Assembly (NCBI GenBank): GCA_963281255.1
Contig: OY725490.1
Location: forward strand, 1,054,001 to 1,118,000
DNA: 64,000 nt
Direction: 5' to 3'
DNA from: Aphrocallistes beatrix
Taxonomy: Eukaryota > Porifera > Hexactinellida > Sceptrulophora > Aphrocallistidae
Shown: piece after piece, positions 11,659 through 22,704 of the stretch
Numbering within the stretch: the stretch's first letter is position 1
Layout of the letters: each line of letters starts with the position of its first letter
Position numbers and translations under genes: made by a program
The notes under the pieces: generated by a model
Told to the model about the DNA's origin: nothing
Database searches by the model: none
The model's input: the letters and a program-made list of their open reading frames with translations, nothing else

Positions 11659-11845
11659 CAGTGGAATTTCAACCACTCTATAATCTATATAGCGGTCACT
11701 TGTACATAACGGCCAATTAAAAATGGTACCATCGTTGATTTTCCCACTACAATTAACCTACAATTAACCTATATATGACGGCCACCTGTACAAACGGTCA
11801 TTTTTGTCCAATGCTTTGGATGATCGTCATAGACAGGTTTCACTC
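11659..11845. mobile_element. Degraded pogo/Tigger-like miniature element
   Basis: The left end reads CAGTGGAATTTCAACCACTC next to TA, and the right end reads GACAGGTTTCACTC next to TA. The interior holds several lines of the type ATAGCGGTCAC and TAACGGCCA. The better preserved relative at 52537-52959 has the same layout. It is non-autonomous and old. Confidence 0.5.
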
Positions 11846-11891
11846 TACTTAAATCTACACTTTAAATTATTAATGTATACTATTATATAGT

Positions 11892-11942
11892 CCAGGGGTT
11901 TTCAACCTTTTACGAACTGCGTACCCCAGGTTGAGAACCCCT
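11892..11942. mobile_element. 51-bp hAT-like remnant, ends only, with perfect 8-bp duplication
   Basis: CAGGGGTTTTCAACC and the complement of GGTTGAGAACCCCTG lie only about 20 bases apart, flanked on both sides by ATATAGTC (11884-11891 and 11943-11950). The unit is essentially two hAT terminal repeats with almost no interior. This fits a miniature element that still moved, or a later internal deletion. Confidence 0.85.
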
Positions 11943-12166
11943 GATATAGTCGTTGTACATAAATAAAGTGAATATTAATAATATTAGATTCAACAAGAAT
12001 GAATTTAGTAGCAATGCGACAATATTAGTTATGTAGAGTTCTATAAATGATATCAATTAAATAATAGATTGAGCAGTTGAGATAATTATCAATAAGCGAT
12101 CAGTTAGTTCACTGAGAGATGGGTTGGAGGAGGAAACATCTAATGTCAATAGCGATTGTTGTATTA

Positions 12167-14840
12167 TCAGTCTTGAAAAGATGATTGAGAAGTGAGAATT
12201 TGTTTACTGTGGCTTTTTCTCCTCATCATCCAAACAGTTATTATGCAAATAACAATAGCTGTACTCAAGACTGAGATCAAAATAATGATTCCGAAGACTA
12301 ATCCAAGTGCAAGCGCTAATGTTATATTTCCAGTTGAATGCTCTAAAAACAATTCGTGAGTAAGACTTGATAATAAAGCAACATCGAAATTGGAAAATAC
12401 AGAATGCATTATTTTTTAGATAAACTGAAATAAAAGAAAATTGTGTGATATACGTATATTGTATAGTAAACTACATTGAATTGATCTTTCTTAAGAATTT
12501 TATGTATCTTTTCAGTTTTAGAGATCATAACTCGTAATAAATCATTTTAACTTGATACAGTGAGGATTGCTAACTAGTAAATCACTAGTGGGACTTAAAC
12601 ATTTGCTAATGAAACAAGAAAGATATTTTATGGGAGAATTAGAACAGTAATAATTCATACCTGAATCCTCGTCGTTGGTACAAAATAGGATATCTGTATT
12701 AGACATATTCTCTCCTCTAAATGTCATCCTCATGAATGTGTCTTCAATGGTACAATTATAATACCTCTCAGGAAGTTTAAACTTATAAGAAAATGGAGAT
12801 ATCACAGTTACACTGCTAATGTTGTGAATAACAACTCCCTTTCTAATCAAGTGAAACTCAAATAGCTCTTCTGGAATGAAAGGAGAATCATAATCTTCAC
12901 TGGAGCATGAAATATTAGCCACATCATCACTTGTAAATTGAAATATTGTTATATTGTTTGCATTTGTTCGGAAATATGTGTTGTTTCTAATATCCGTATT
13001 GTTTAACCCTAGAAGAGTATGAAATCATTTCAATTAAATCACAATAATAAAGATGAAACGAACCTGCGTTTGAAAAGAAAACTTAAAATCGTATAAATCG
13101 CTAGAATGATTTTAAAAAATAAACTAAATTTCCTTCTCGCAAAATTTCGACTTACGGTATAGAATAAACCCTCTAGAAAGGATACTATCAGTCTCATGAG
13201 TACAGTTCTCAGCTCTTGTTCTAGTGTAGTAACAGGTGTCAAGTGAGAACACAGATGAGAATGAATGAGTGGGATTTTGTATAGTGTCTATAGTCTGGTT
13301 TAGAGAAGTGACGTCATTCTTGTAGAGAGTTATCTCATAACTCAGCTGAGGAATTTGAATAACTGAAATGCCAATAGTACCGTTCTGTAAGATACTTATG
13401 TTAGCTGGTGAAGAGGAGAGAGAGAGAAGAGCTATAAATAGAATTAATAGAAGAATTAAATTACCTATTAAGATTACAATAGACTCGTAGTATTTGCACA
13501 TTATATAATCTTACCAGGAATTTTAATGGTTGCATAACTCATAGTAGAGTTTCCAGCACAGCTAGCAGCAGCTATGGAGTATAGGTATGCAGTATTGAGG
13601 ATGAGTGGATCTGTGTCTGTGTACTGAGTGGTGGTGTTACTGAGTGTAGAGATGAGAGAGTTGTCACGGTACAGATAGAACTGAGTTAGAGTTCTGTCAG
13701 TAGCAGGAGCTAGCCAGGATACACTCACACTCCGACACTCTGATGCACTCAGAGTAGAGAGAGATGTGCTCAGTACAGGAGAAGATGGAGGATCTGTGTA
13801 AGATATAATAACGCAATTCAGTAATATAATTAAATTGATCCATTCGCTAAAATCGTCCTTAGAATGACTTGTTGCGCAATGATATGATGACTAATCAAAA
13901 TTTTACCAACAAATATATGTACTCTGATACCATATTTATATATACTGGTAATACATTCTTAATGCCTATTCTGCATGGCAACGATTTTAGGCTAATCATG
14001 TATTATTTCAATCGGCTACTACTTCATCCCTAGTCCATAGTTTTCAGTCTACTGTGAGGCATTATTAGAGTAGACTATGATTGATCATAAACAAGATTTG
14101 CTTCTTCGCACAATTATATGTCAGATTTAAGTGAGTCTTTTATCATATAATTTTGTTGGTCTTACAAACATTGACAGTTCGAAGGAATCAACAAGCTAGG
14201 TGCAAGATAGATATTTTAAATTTATTAGTAAAATATATGAAAAAAAAGACATTGCTAGAAATTGGTGGTTCTTCAATTATTCAGACAACAATAAACCTCT
14301 AGCAGTTTATGAGTATAAGATTGATACTATGCAACATACCAGCAGTTCTTTTAGGACTACCTTCAACAACTCTACTGTAGGACATGTTAGGAAACTGTCC
14401 ATGACAGCTAAACGTAGTATGTGAGTCTGAAGGCTGATAGCTGTGGATTACGAGTCTAATTCCTGCTCTGCTCTTGCTGATACTCAGTCCATCAGTGTTA
14501 GTACTGTATCGAGGCGAATTTGCAAAATTAGTGTTTGGACCATCGATCAACTGAGAGATTGTGATAGGAGAAGATGAATTAATTGACAAATAAGCAGTGC
14601 TGGATTCAAACTGTTCTGAAGTTCCTACAAAGCATATCATCTCCAGTTTATCTCCAATGCAAGGTGGATAGTTGGGAAAGAATGAAATACTGCTGTCTAT
14701 AGTTAGTTAGGATAAATTACGTAAAGTACATCATATTATTCTAATAATTGAAAGAATATAAACTCACCTTGTGGATGTACTTTTGTTATTAATATAAATG
14801 TTACAAAGAGAATTGAGATGGAAGTGTAAGAGACAACCAT
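12167..14840 (-). CDS. Ig-FN3-FN3-Ig single-pass receptor, paralogue with basic tail (6 exons, 502 aa)
   Basis: Exons are 14840-14768 (signal peptide MVVSYTSISILFVTFILI), 14696-14340 (Ig-like), 13793-13515 (FN3), 13431-13156 (FN3-like), 13008-12661 (Ig-like) and 12342-12167 (membrane segment plus tail). All introns are phase 1 with GT-AG ends, and the spliced length is a multiple of three. Domains and Cys pairs match the gene at 7599-10309 exon for exon, and the long second intron is nearly the same sequence, so the duplication is recent. The last exon differs completely: a membrane segment near LALGLVFGIIILISVL is followed by a ~20-residue tail starting MMRRKSHSKQ, rich in Ser and Gln and without Tyr. 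The membrane/tail exon therefore changes independently of the ectodomain. The role is likely surface recognition; the partner is unknown. Confidence 0.85.
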
Positions 14841-16119
14841 CTCCCACCATTTGTATATGAGAAATATATATCTAAAAAAAATAGTAATAATATCATGATG
14901 TTATCAAAAATATCGAAACTACCGAGTAAATACATAATCTCTATATCACCAAAATACATGACTCTTTTGTACAGAAGTCTGGCAGGGATGCAGTTGGAAT
15001 TTTCACTGGTTTAAGTTCATTATGTCGTATTTGTAACCTGAACGATGATTCTGACATCGAAAATAATAGATGATTAATTGGTCTGTGATTTGATTCAAAT
15101 TATCGTTTATATACATTATAGGCATTGTATAGAACCACTGTAGACTTACAACCCCCCATGTTGGTACAGCTTTCAAGCTAGTTCTTCGATGTACAAGTCA
15201 TACATTTCATTCCACCACAGAGGTAACTCCAACTAACAAATCAGAAGTAATGAAAAACTAGCAGCAATAAACTTATAAAGGATCGAAACTTTTTAGAGAG
15301 TAGACATACATACTTGTCAACTATTTCGGAAAATTACACTGAATCCAGGGATTTCAAATCAGTTTATGTACTCACTAACCGCTTTTCTCAAGAACTGGAT
15401 CCGACACCTCGTAACACAATGTCAAAATGGTTATAATTAGCTTCTCTACTCGTTACTGGTTCATGTCATTTTGATGATATTTTAAGCTGTTCAATTAATT
15501 GAATAGAAAATAATATTATATGCTAATTTGATCCATATTTATACTGACATGTGCTGTTTAGAGATCTCAAGCCTATCTCCGACATTCATTGTAAACCTAT
15601 TAAGCACAACTACTATGGTAGTTTTATATGGCAGTTCATAATTTTTAAGCCATCTAAAGGCATTCCCTTAGGCAAGATAGGTAACTAAGGTAATGACAAA
15701 GGGTAGATCATACATATACTACCTAATAACAAATCATATCTTATCTGATATGCAATTTTTGTATCTCAGTGGCATAATCTGCAAGTATTACCAAAATAGC
15801 ACATTCCTTGAGAGATTTGAGAGAAGTATTTTTATTTAATATAGCGGCAAGCATAGTTGTGTGTAGTAGGATCATATGAACTCTAATACAAGAATCTACC
15901 CAATCTTAATTACTACACTAAATTTGTAACAAACCCTATACATCTGTGTTAAACAAAATAATATACATGAGCAATTCATATAATTATACACAAAGTATAA
16001 TAAATAAAGTGAATATTGTGTTTAGAATATAAATATAATTTAAGAGCAATGCGACAAATATTGAGAGCGGAACATCTAATGTAAATTAATAGATTTCTAT
16101 GGCATAATAGTAGCATTTG
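14841..16119. other. Intergenic stretch with a third repeat block
   Basis: No gene was found. It contains the third copy of the locus-specific block (15291-15696). The sequence upstream of the ATG at 14840 resembles that upstream of the 7599-10309 gene, so the promoter regions were duplicated too. The right part includes the 3'UTR-like sequence of the 16191-18399 gene. Confidence 0.5.
15291..15696 (+). repeat. Locus-specific repeat block, copy 3
   Basis: This copy follows the same order as those at 10511 and 11238, from AGTAGACATACATACTTGTC to a line close to TTAGGCAAGATAGGTAACTA. It lies upstream of the 12167-14840 gene, as copies 1 and 2 lie upstream of the 7599-10309 gene. This supports duplication of gene plus 5' flank as one unit. 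Confidence 0.65.
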
Positions 16120-16190
16120 TTACAAGAAGTGGCTTTCATCATTGAGTGCTACATCTTTTCTTTTTGCAAATAGATACTTTATAACAGCAA

Positions 16191-18399
16191 TTACTGCAAT
16201 AATCCGATTAGAATAATGAATAAAATGATGTAAAATGAAATTCCTACTCCTGCAGGCACTAGTGCTGTTGCTTTTGAAGTCGGAGAATCTAAAAAGAAAT
16301 ATTTAGAAGTGGAACAATTGATTTCTCTTGACTTCTAACCATGGTATTATATCACCGCTAAAATATCACTGTATTTTATAATGTAAAACTAATCCCATTA
16401 AATAACCAATCTACCTGAATGCATCTTGCTACAAAATGGGACATCTCTATTAGACATATTCTCTCCTCTAAATGTCATCCTCATGAATGTGTCTTCAGTA
16501 CAATTATAATATTCTTCAGGAAGTTTAAACTTATAAATGAATGGAGATATCACAGTAACATTGCTAATGTTGTGAATGTTATCTCCCTTTCTAATCAAGT
16601 GAAACTGAAATAACTCTCTAGGAATGAAAGGAGATTCATAATCTTCACTGGAACAAGAAATATTAGCCACATCATCACTTGTAAATTGAAATATTGTTAC
16701 ATTGTTTGCATTTGTTCGAAAATATGTGCTATTTCTAATATCCGTATTGTTTAAACCTAGAAGAGTATGAAAGATTTTCAATTAAATCACAATAATAAAG
16801 ATGAAACGAACCTGCGTTTGAAAAGAAAACTTAAAATCGTATAAATCGCTAGAACGATTTTAAAAAATAAACTAAATTTCCTTCTCGCAAAATTTCGACT
16901 TACGGTATAGAATAAACCCTCTAGAAAGGATACTATCAGTCTCATGAGTACAGTTCTCAGCTCTTGTTCTAGTGTAGTAACAGGTGTCAAGTGAGAACAC
17001 AGATGAGAATGAATGAGTGGGATCTTGTATAGTGCCTATAGTCTGGTTTTGAGAAGTGACGTCATTCTTGTAGAGAGTTATTTCATAACTCAGCTGAGGA
17101 ATTTGAATAACTGAAATGCCAATAGTACCGTTCTGTAGGATAGTTAAATTAGCTGGTGAAGAGGAGAGAGAGAGAAGAGCTATAAATAGAATCAATGGAA
17201 TTAAATTGCTTTTTAAGACTACGCAGTAATTGCACATTATATAATCTTACCAGGAATGTTAATGGTTGAATTACTCATAGTAGAGTTTCCAGCACAGCTA
17301 GCAACAGCTAGGGAGTATAGGTATGCAGCATTGAGGATGAGTGGATCTGTGTCTGTGTACTGAGTGGTGGTGTTACTGAGTGTAGAGATGAGAGAGTTGT
17401 CACGGTACAGATAGAACTGAGTTAGAGTTCTGTCAGTAGCAGGAGCTAGCCAGGATACACTCACACTCCGACACTCTGATGCACTCAGAGTAGAGAGAGA
17501 TGTGCTCAGTACAGGAGAAGATGGAGGATCTGTGTAGGATGTAATAATGGGTAAACGGAAGTTTCGTTGCTGAAATTTTAGAATGGAATTACAAACTGTT
17601 GGGAAACATGAATTTGTTCTAAAGCTGAATAGAATTGATAGGAGAGTGAGAGTGAGCATTTTGGAGAGTATTACTTTGTATAAGAGCAAAGAGAAAGTAT
17701 GCATTTTGAGTTTGAAATAATATAAAATGGCACGCGAGAGTATTATTTTATTTCGTGAGGGATAGGTGATTGTAATTTATTATTTGTTAGAATGAATGGG
17801 AGAATAAAAGTGAGGATTCAATAACTTTATTCAAAGCAACATCCGCCATTCATAATAATGCGATTCAGTCATTATAATTTATTATTATTGATGCTAATAC
17901 AACATGCCTGCAGTTCTATTAAGTCTTCCTTCAATAGGAGTACTATAAGATATGTTAGGGAACATTCCATGGCAGCCAAACACAGTGTGTGAGTCTGAAG
18001 GCTGGTAGTTATGGATGATGAGTCTAATCCCTGCTCTGTGAGTACTCACATTCAGTCCATCAGTGTTAGCACTATACAGAGACAAGTCTGCACATTTAGA
18101 TGTATTTGTATTTAACTCAGAAATTGTGAAAGGAGAAGAAGAGTTGATTGACAAGAAAGCAGTGCTAAATGCAAACGGTTCTGAAGTCTCCACAAAGCAT
18201 ATCATCTCCACTTCCTCTCCAATGCAAAGTGGAGAGTTGGGAGAGAATGAAATACTGCTACCTAGAATTGGATATGAAATGACATAAATACTTGTAGTAT
18301 TACAATATTTGAAATGAATATCAACTCACCTTGTGAATGAATTTGTACTATTAATAGAAAGGTTCCAAAGAGAAACATAATGAAATTGCAAGTTGTCAT
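16191..18399 (-). CDS. Ig-FN3-FN3-Ig receptor paralogue, probable frameshift in the membrane exon (6 exons, 472 aa as read)
   Basis: Exons are 18399-18330 (signal peptide MTTCNFIMFLFGTFLLIVQI), 18261-17908 (Ig-like), 17529-17251 (FN3), 17179-16904 (FN3-like), 16756-16415 (Ig-like) and 16288-16191 (membrane). Frames fit with phase 1 introns. Three oddities appear. The donor after the Ig exon is GC (CAG/GCATGT) where paralogues have GT. The membrane exon stops at 16191 after LFIILIGLLQ, but another frame continues through IIAVIAVIKYLFAKRKD to a stop at 16120, so one frameshift or sequencing error there is likely. Also, an unspliced frame starting at 17704 encodes a hydrophobic leader that runs straight into the FN3 exon, a possible second start. 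The gene may be functional with a short basic tail, or in early decay. Confidence 0.7.
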
Positions 18400-18716
18400 T
18401 CTCGATGTATATACGTGTCTACAAAAAAAGGAAATTATTGTCTGGTCATTATCAACATTGAAACCACAGAATAGACATACACAACTGAGTCCTATCATCA
18501 TAATACACACCACATCTACTAGGATAGTTAATAGATTGTTGATTGGTCAATGTGTAATCACACCTAATATATAAAATGTTATGGACTCATGAAGTTACTA
18601 CGATTTCAATTCGACACCTGACGACACAATTGAATTATATCGCCGACGACGCTGTCAGATAGAGCAAATGATTCTGAACAAAGTTGCCATACTTAGTTCT
18701 TAACTAGATTGTATAT

Positions 18717-18779
18717 TTTGATCAGAAATGTGGAATTTCGATACTAATTATAATATAAATTCCACATTTCTGATCAAAA
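18717..18779. repeat. Short inverted repeat, 22-23 bp arms
   Basis: TTGATCAGAAATGTGGAATT is repeated as its complement after a ~20-base AT spacer. The arms are almost perfect. It lies upstream of the gene starting at 18399 and could be a collapsed inverted-repeat element; no target duplication was found. Confidence 0.6.
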
Positions 18780-19203
18780 ATCTACATATTTCCTGATAAA
18801 AATAAACAGTCTCTTCTTAACAAATGTTATACATATATGATTCCTAAATTATATTTATTTCGTATGAATATCTTACCTGGAGGCTCTGGATTCTTAGCTA
18901 GAAGAACATATGTTTTAAAATTATGAGAGTATTGAATCTTTTTCATTTATATAGTGAACCAGCTATTGTTGTATGTACAATATGAAATACATAGTAAGGA
19001 GAAAATAATGGTAGCCATACAGCTACCACATCTATAAAATGCTGAATAACTCTATTCAATTTGGAGTAGCACATGAGGATTACGTATGATCAGGATACAT
19101 TTTGATATTTCAACAATATCTAAAATATGTGAATTGAATCACATTAACCTTGTATTGACTAATAAATAATGATTGGCAATTACAAAGGCTATAGCTTTAC
19201 TAA

Positions 19204-19288
19204 CAGGGGTGGCGCTAAGAATTCCCCGATAGGGGGCTACCGTTCCCCAACGGGGAGGGGTGTAGCCTCCCTGCTGGCGCCAACCCTG
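19204..19288. mobile_element. 85-bp hAT-like remnant
   Basis: The ends CAGGGGTGGCGC and GCGCCAACCCTG are inverted with one mismatch. The interior is strikingly GC-rich for this region, and the flanking octamers agree at 6 of 8 positions. It lies just past the donor site of the orphan signal-peptide exon. Confidence 0.5.
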
Positions 19289-19341
19289 CTTACCAACCCT
19301 ACCGGAGCCTACACCTGAGGTTAAAACGAAGATGAACTTAC

Positions 19342-19414
19342 TTGGTGGATAAACTTGTACTGTTAATAAGAATGCTCCAGAGAGAAATACGATGAGATTA
19401 TAAGATGAAATCAT
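19342..19414 (-). pseudogene. Orphan signal-peptide exon of a lost receptor gene
   Basis: ATG at 19414 opens MISSYNLIVFLSGAFLLTVQ and the exon ends in phase 1 at a good donor (A/GTAAGTT). Length, phase and hydrophobic pattern match first exons of the neighbouring short-tail receptors. No Ig, FN3 or membrane exon follows before the next gene start at 18399; a 21-base open stretch with splice-like borders near 18870-18890 is the only candidate. I read this as the leftover of a deleted paralogue, or as an alternative far-upstream first exon of the 16191-18399 gene. Confidence 0.55.
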
Positions 19415-19868
19415 CCCTAAAACTATACAGCATATTAGAGTTGGAATCGGGTTCTTAAAAGTCGAGTTGAAACTGTGTATATTATCTAGATTATCTACCA
19501 AAAGATAGAACTATTGTTTGCCACAATATATATATCTAAACGGCAAAATATATACAAGTACAATAGTACTTTTCAATACGTAGGTGGTCGAAGTACGTTT
19601 TTGTTTTCTACTATTAATAGAATTGATAATACAGATTAACCTGTTCTGATTGGTCAACATAAATCTTGAATTATTAACAGTAATAGTAAAATGGAAAAGA
19701 AAGTTAGCACCAATCAAGAAAGAGACTGTGAGAGACTGAGAGAGTATAAAAGGAAAGAAATAGTCATTAATTCATTTGAAACAAATTGATTCTCTCATCT
19801 GGATTTGATAATATTTGGATGATAACTTTCAACTAAAGCTTTTCATAGTCTACTAACAGACTCTCATA

Positions 19869-20328
19869 CTTACCAACCCTCCAGGGATCCCTGGATTATC
19901 CAGAGAAATGACTTATGATCCAGGGATCCAGGGATTTTGAGCTTTCAACTAGCCTATAACAATTTCCATTAATGGAATATATAGTTTTATGGAGTTTATT
20001 GTAATTTTATGTTCCGCACTATTTAGCAAGTCTTCAGGGATCCTGGAAAAAGTCCTGCAGGACTCACGAATTCCGAACGCATAAGATAACATTGTATACA
20101 ATGTACCTTTCTAAATAGTTTGTCCTTTACGAAATCTTTAATTACATATATTTAGCCTTTATTTAAAATCCAGGAAATTCCCTAGATATCCAGGAATTTC
20201 CCTGGATCGCGAAATTCGAAATTTAACCTGTCTATTGATTCATGCTAATTTAGTCATTTAAATTAAAAATATGATAACATCCAGGGATTTCCCAAAATCC
20301 AGGGAAATTTTCCAGAGGGGTTGGTAGG
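19869..20328. mobile_element. Inverted-end element built of CCAGGGA motifs, copy 1
   Basis: The left end CTTACCAACCCTCCAGGG and the right end, complement of GAGGGGTTGGTAGG, are inverted and flanked by TA. The interior is peppered with CCAGGGAT, CCCTGGAT and similar lines. Other copies lie at about 23590-23763 (right part) and 55711-56004. It has no coding frame. The family is unassigned; a Tc1/mariner-group relative is possible because of the TA flanks here, but the copy at 55711 is flanked by CATG. Confidence 0.55.
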
Positions 20329-20601
20329 TATGGACTCTAGCTATTAATAAACGAGAATTCACGTGAAGATGATGGTGCAGACTTATTGATAGTTCTTTCT
20401 CGATATTTCTTCAACAGGTACACACTTTACTTAATTCATATTTACCCATAATCTATCCAAATTACTAGCATTCATTTACAGTCTAATCTCTGGACACATA
20501 GCTAATTTTCAATTGATATTTACCATATTCCTGTGAGCAAATTTCAGAAAATTGATCTAAAATTATAAATAGTGCATCTCATCAACCACCAGTTTATAGC
20601 T

Positions 20602-20730
20602 ACAAGCGCGCTTCGCTTGCTTCCGCTGCGCGGGCGGCTGGCGGACACGAAGTGTCCGCCGGAGGCTCCTTCGGTCGCCTGGAGGTGACATTGGTTAATT
20701 ATAAGGGAGATATCATCTCTAACGATGTTT
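20602..20730 (-). mobile_element. 3' end of a Helitron-like element (reversed)
   Basis: It contains the family's 3' signature: ACAAGCGCGCTTCGCTTGC, then a perfect hairpin GGCGGACAC/GTGTCCGCC, then ATTATAAGGGAGATA. Only the terminal part is kept, and it abuts another repeat segment at 20731. Confidence 0.6.
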
Positions 20731-21202
20731 AAAATGAGTTAGAACAGCAGCATTTTTCGTTCTCAAAAGAGCCTATTGCGAAATCACATGATGACAGATA
20801 AAATTTTTGACAGTTGAATTGTATACTTTGATATGATGTTTGTATACGGTAATAATATACATTTCAAAGATATATCGTATCCAGTTTTTGATATAGTGGC
20901 TTAATTAAACTTTGAAATGTGTTAAAACTGATTCTATTTTTCATGCCTTCTCGGTGACATACACGGCCATGTATTAAGTAGGTAATGGGTGCGTTATCAG
21001 TTACCTAAAGATCTATGAATGCAGCAAATTTTCTTTTGTGAGATTATACGGTATATTATAAAGCTGTATCATTTTTATATACTATGTACTATTTCTTCAT
21101 TTAACCTTGTATTGTACTTATTGCACGTGAGGTTAGCCATCCTGAATGGACTGCTATGGGAAATTCTTTTGGAACATAATCCATAATGGTTATCTTTTTC
21201 AA

Positions 21203-21738
21203 TCCTTACTATTAAAACTCGATGATTGTATATATATATATCTGTAACGAATTGATTGAAGAAACTGCCGGTCATAGAAAGCTAATTTTTGGCATGTGGG
21301 AGTATTTTGGCTATGGCTCCAGTAAGTTCTGAGCTCAGAGCAAAATGTCGACTCATCATGGAATTATGACGTCATTGTCACATTTTTAAAAGTTAAGCAA
21401 CACAGTTATTCGGGCATAACTCAGCCATTATAGGAGATAGTAGGCTGAAATTTTAATAGAATCTGTATACTAACATACCTCACATATGATGCGACTTTCA
21501 TCAAAAAATGATGACTCATCACTTTGTTATGACGTCATCATTACGCATCAAAAATTTTAAAATTGACAAATTTGGTGATTTTTCGAGTGATATCGATTAG
21601 CACAGTAGAACAGACATATTTAGAGATGTTATCTCCCTTATAATTAACCAATGTGACTCCAGGCGACCGAAGGGAGCCTCCGGCGAACACGAAGTGTCCG
21701 CCAGTCGCGCAGCGCAAGCAAGCGCGAAGCGCGCTTGT
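21203..21738 (+). mobile_element. Complete short Helitron-like element
   Basis: It begins TCCTTACTATTAAAACTCGA, passes an AT microsatellite and the line CGAATTGATTGAAGAAACTG, and ends with the hairpin GGCGAACAC/GTGTCCGCC and GCGAAGCGCGCTTGT. A TC start with TATTAAAA, a GC-rich 3' hairpin, no terminal inverted repeats and no clear target duplication point to a non-autonomous Helitron or Helentron relative. Six or more relatives occur in the window. No Rep/helicase frame is present. Confidence 0.6.
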
Positions 21739-22704
21739 AATAATAATAGACCAATTGACCGTGAAATCCTCAACTAAAATATCATCATAGACAGTTGGTT
21801 GATGGCAATTCAAGCTTCCGATATAACATTCCATGTAATGGGATCCCTGGAGAAAGGAATGATTGAGTTAATTCGTGAAAATAAGATTATGTTTAAGAAT
21901 ATACTACAAGTACGTATTTATCATATTGTCTCGAAAATATGATATTTGGATTTTATACCTCTATGGTTTGCCAGTTCAATCAATTCGGACAAACAAACAA
22001 ATAAATAAAAATCCTCAGCCCAGCATTTTTATGGCTTCAGTACAATAGAAAATGGCTGGAGACATTACGCACGATTGTGGAAAATGGGAAATGTACACTT
22101 TTAATATATGATTTATTCTGAAACTAACACAAAAATTTTGTCCACCAGTTGATGAATTTAGTCAATAGATATTCACCAAATTCATCAACTAGTTCGCAGT
22201 TAAGAAAAGTTATCAGAATAGCGTCAGGGTATGTCATGTTATAAAGTGCTGCCAGGAGGAAAGGGGATATTACGCTGGTGCAAGAATTGGAAGTGAGGAG
22301 CTCTCCTGATTGACTGCATTCTCTGATTGAGGCACTGAGGAACTTCGTCTCGTAACGTTTGTAGATAGAAGTATAAGCATTGTTAGTGACAACTCATTAA
22401 TGATACATAATAAATAATATATATAACTAGTCTATGATATATTTGAAATTTGTCTTCTCGATCAATAATTTTCTAAAAGACCAAACTAAATGTAATATTT
22501 GATAAGCACAATGTTCTTTGTTACAAAAGAGATCAATCAAAAATATCATATATCTTAAAGCATAGATAATCAGGACAAGATAGCTAATTGTTCAATAGAA
22601 TTTGATACAAATATTCAAAAATATGCATAAAGCACGTGTTAAAATATTCACAAATGTACTTCCTAGTATTAAAAAAATTAAATAGCGTCACACTTTCAAT
22701 ACTA

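Larger units (their letters stand above)
10310..12166. other. Intergenic stretch with repeated blocks and degraded elements
   Basis: No gene was found. The stretch holds two copies of a ~350-400-base block (10511-10868 and 11238-11631), an old pogo-like element (11659-11845) and a tiny hAT-like remnant (11892-11942). The left part should contain the promoter of the 7599-10309 gene and the right part the 3'UTR of the 12167-14840 gene. Near 12130 a motif ACATTAGATG on the minus strand is shared with the 3' ends of two other receptor genes. Confidence 0.55.
19415..22704. other. Intergenic stretch made mostly of mobile elements
   Basis: No host gene was found in 3.3 kb. It holds a TA-flanked inverted-end element (19869-20328), a reversed Helitron-like 3' end (20602-20730), a second repeat segment (20731-20985) that recurs inverted at about 32898-33180, and a complete Helitron-like element (21203-21738). 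A short reversed piece of the longer Helitron-like family lies near 21955-22030. The rest is AT-rich and unassigned. Confidence 0.55.
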
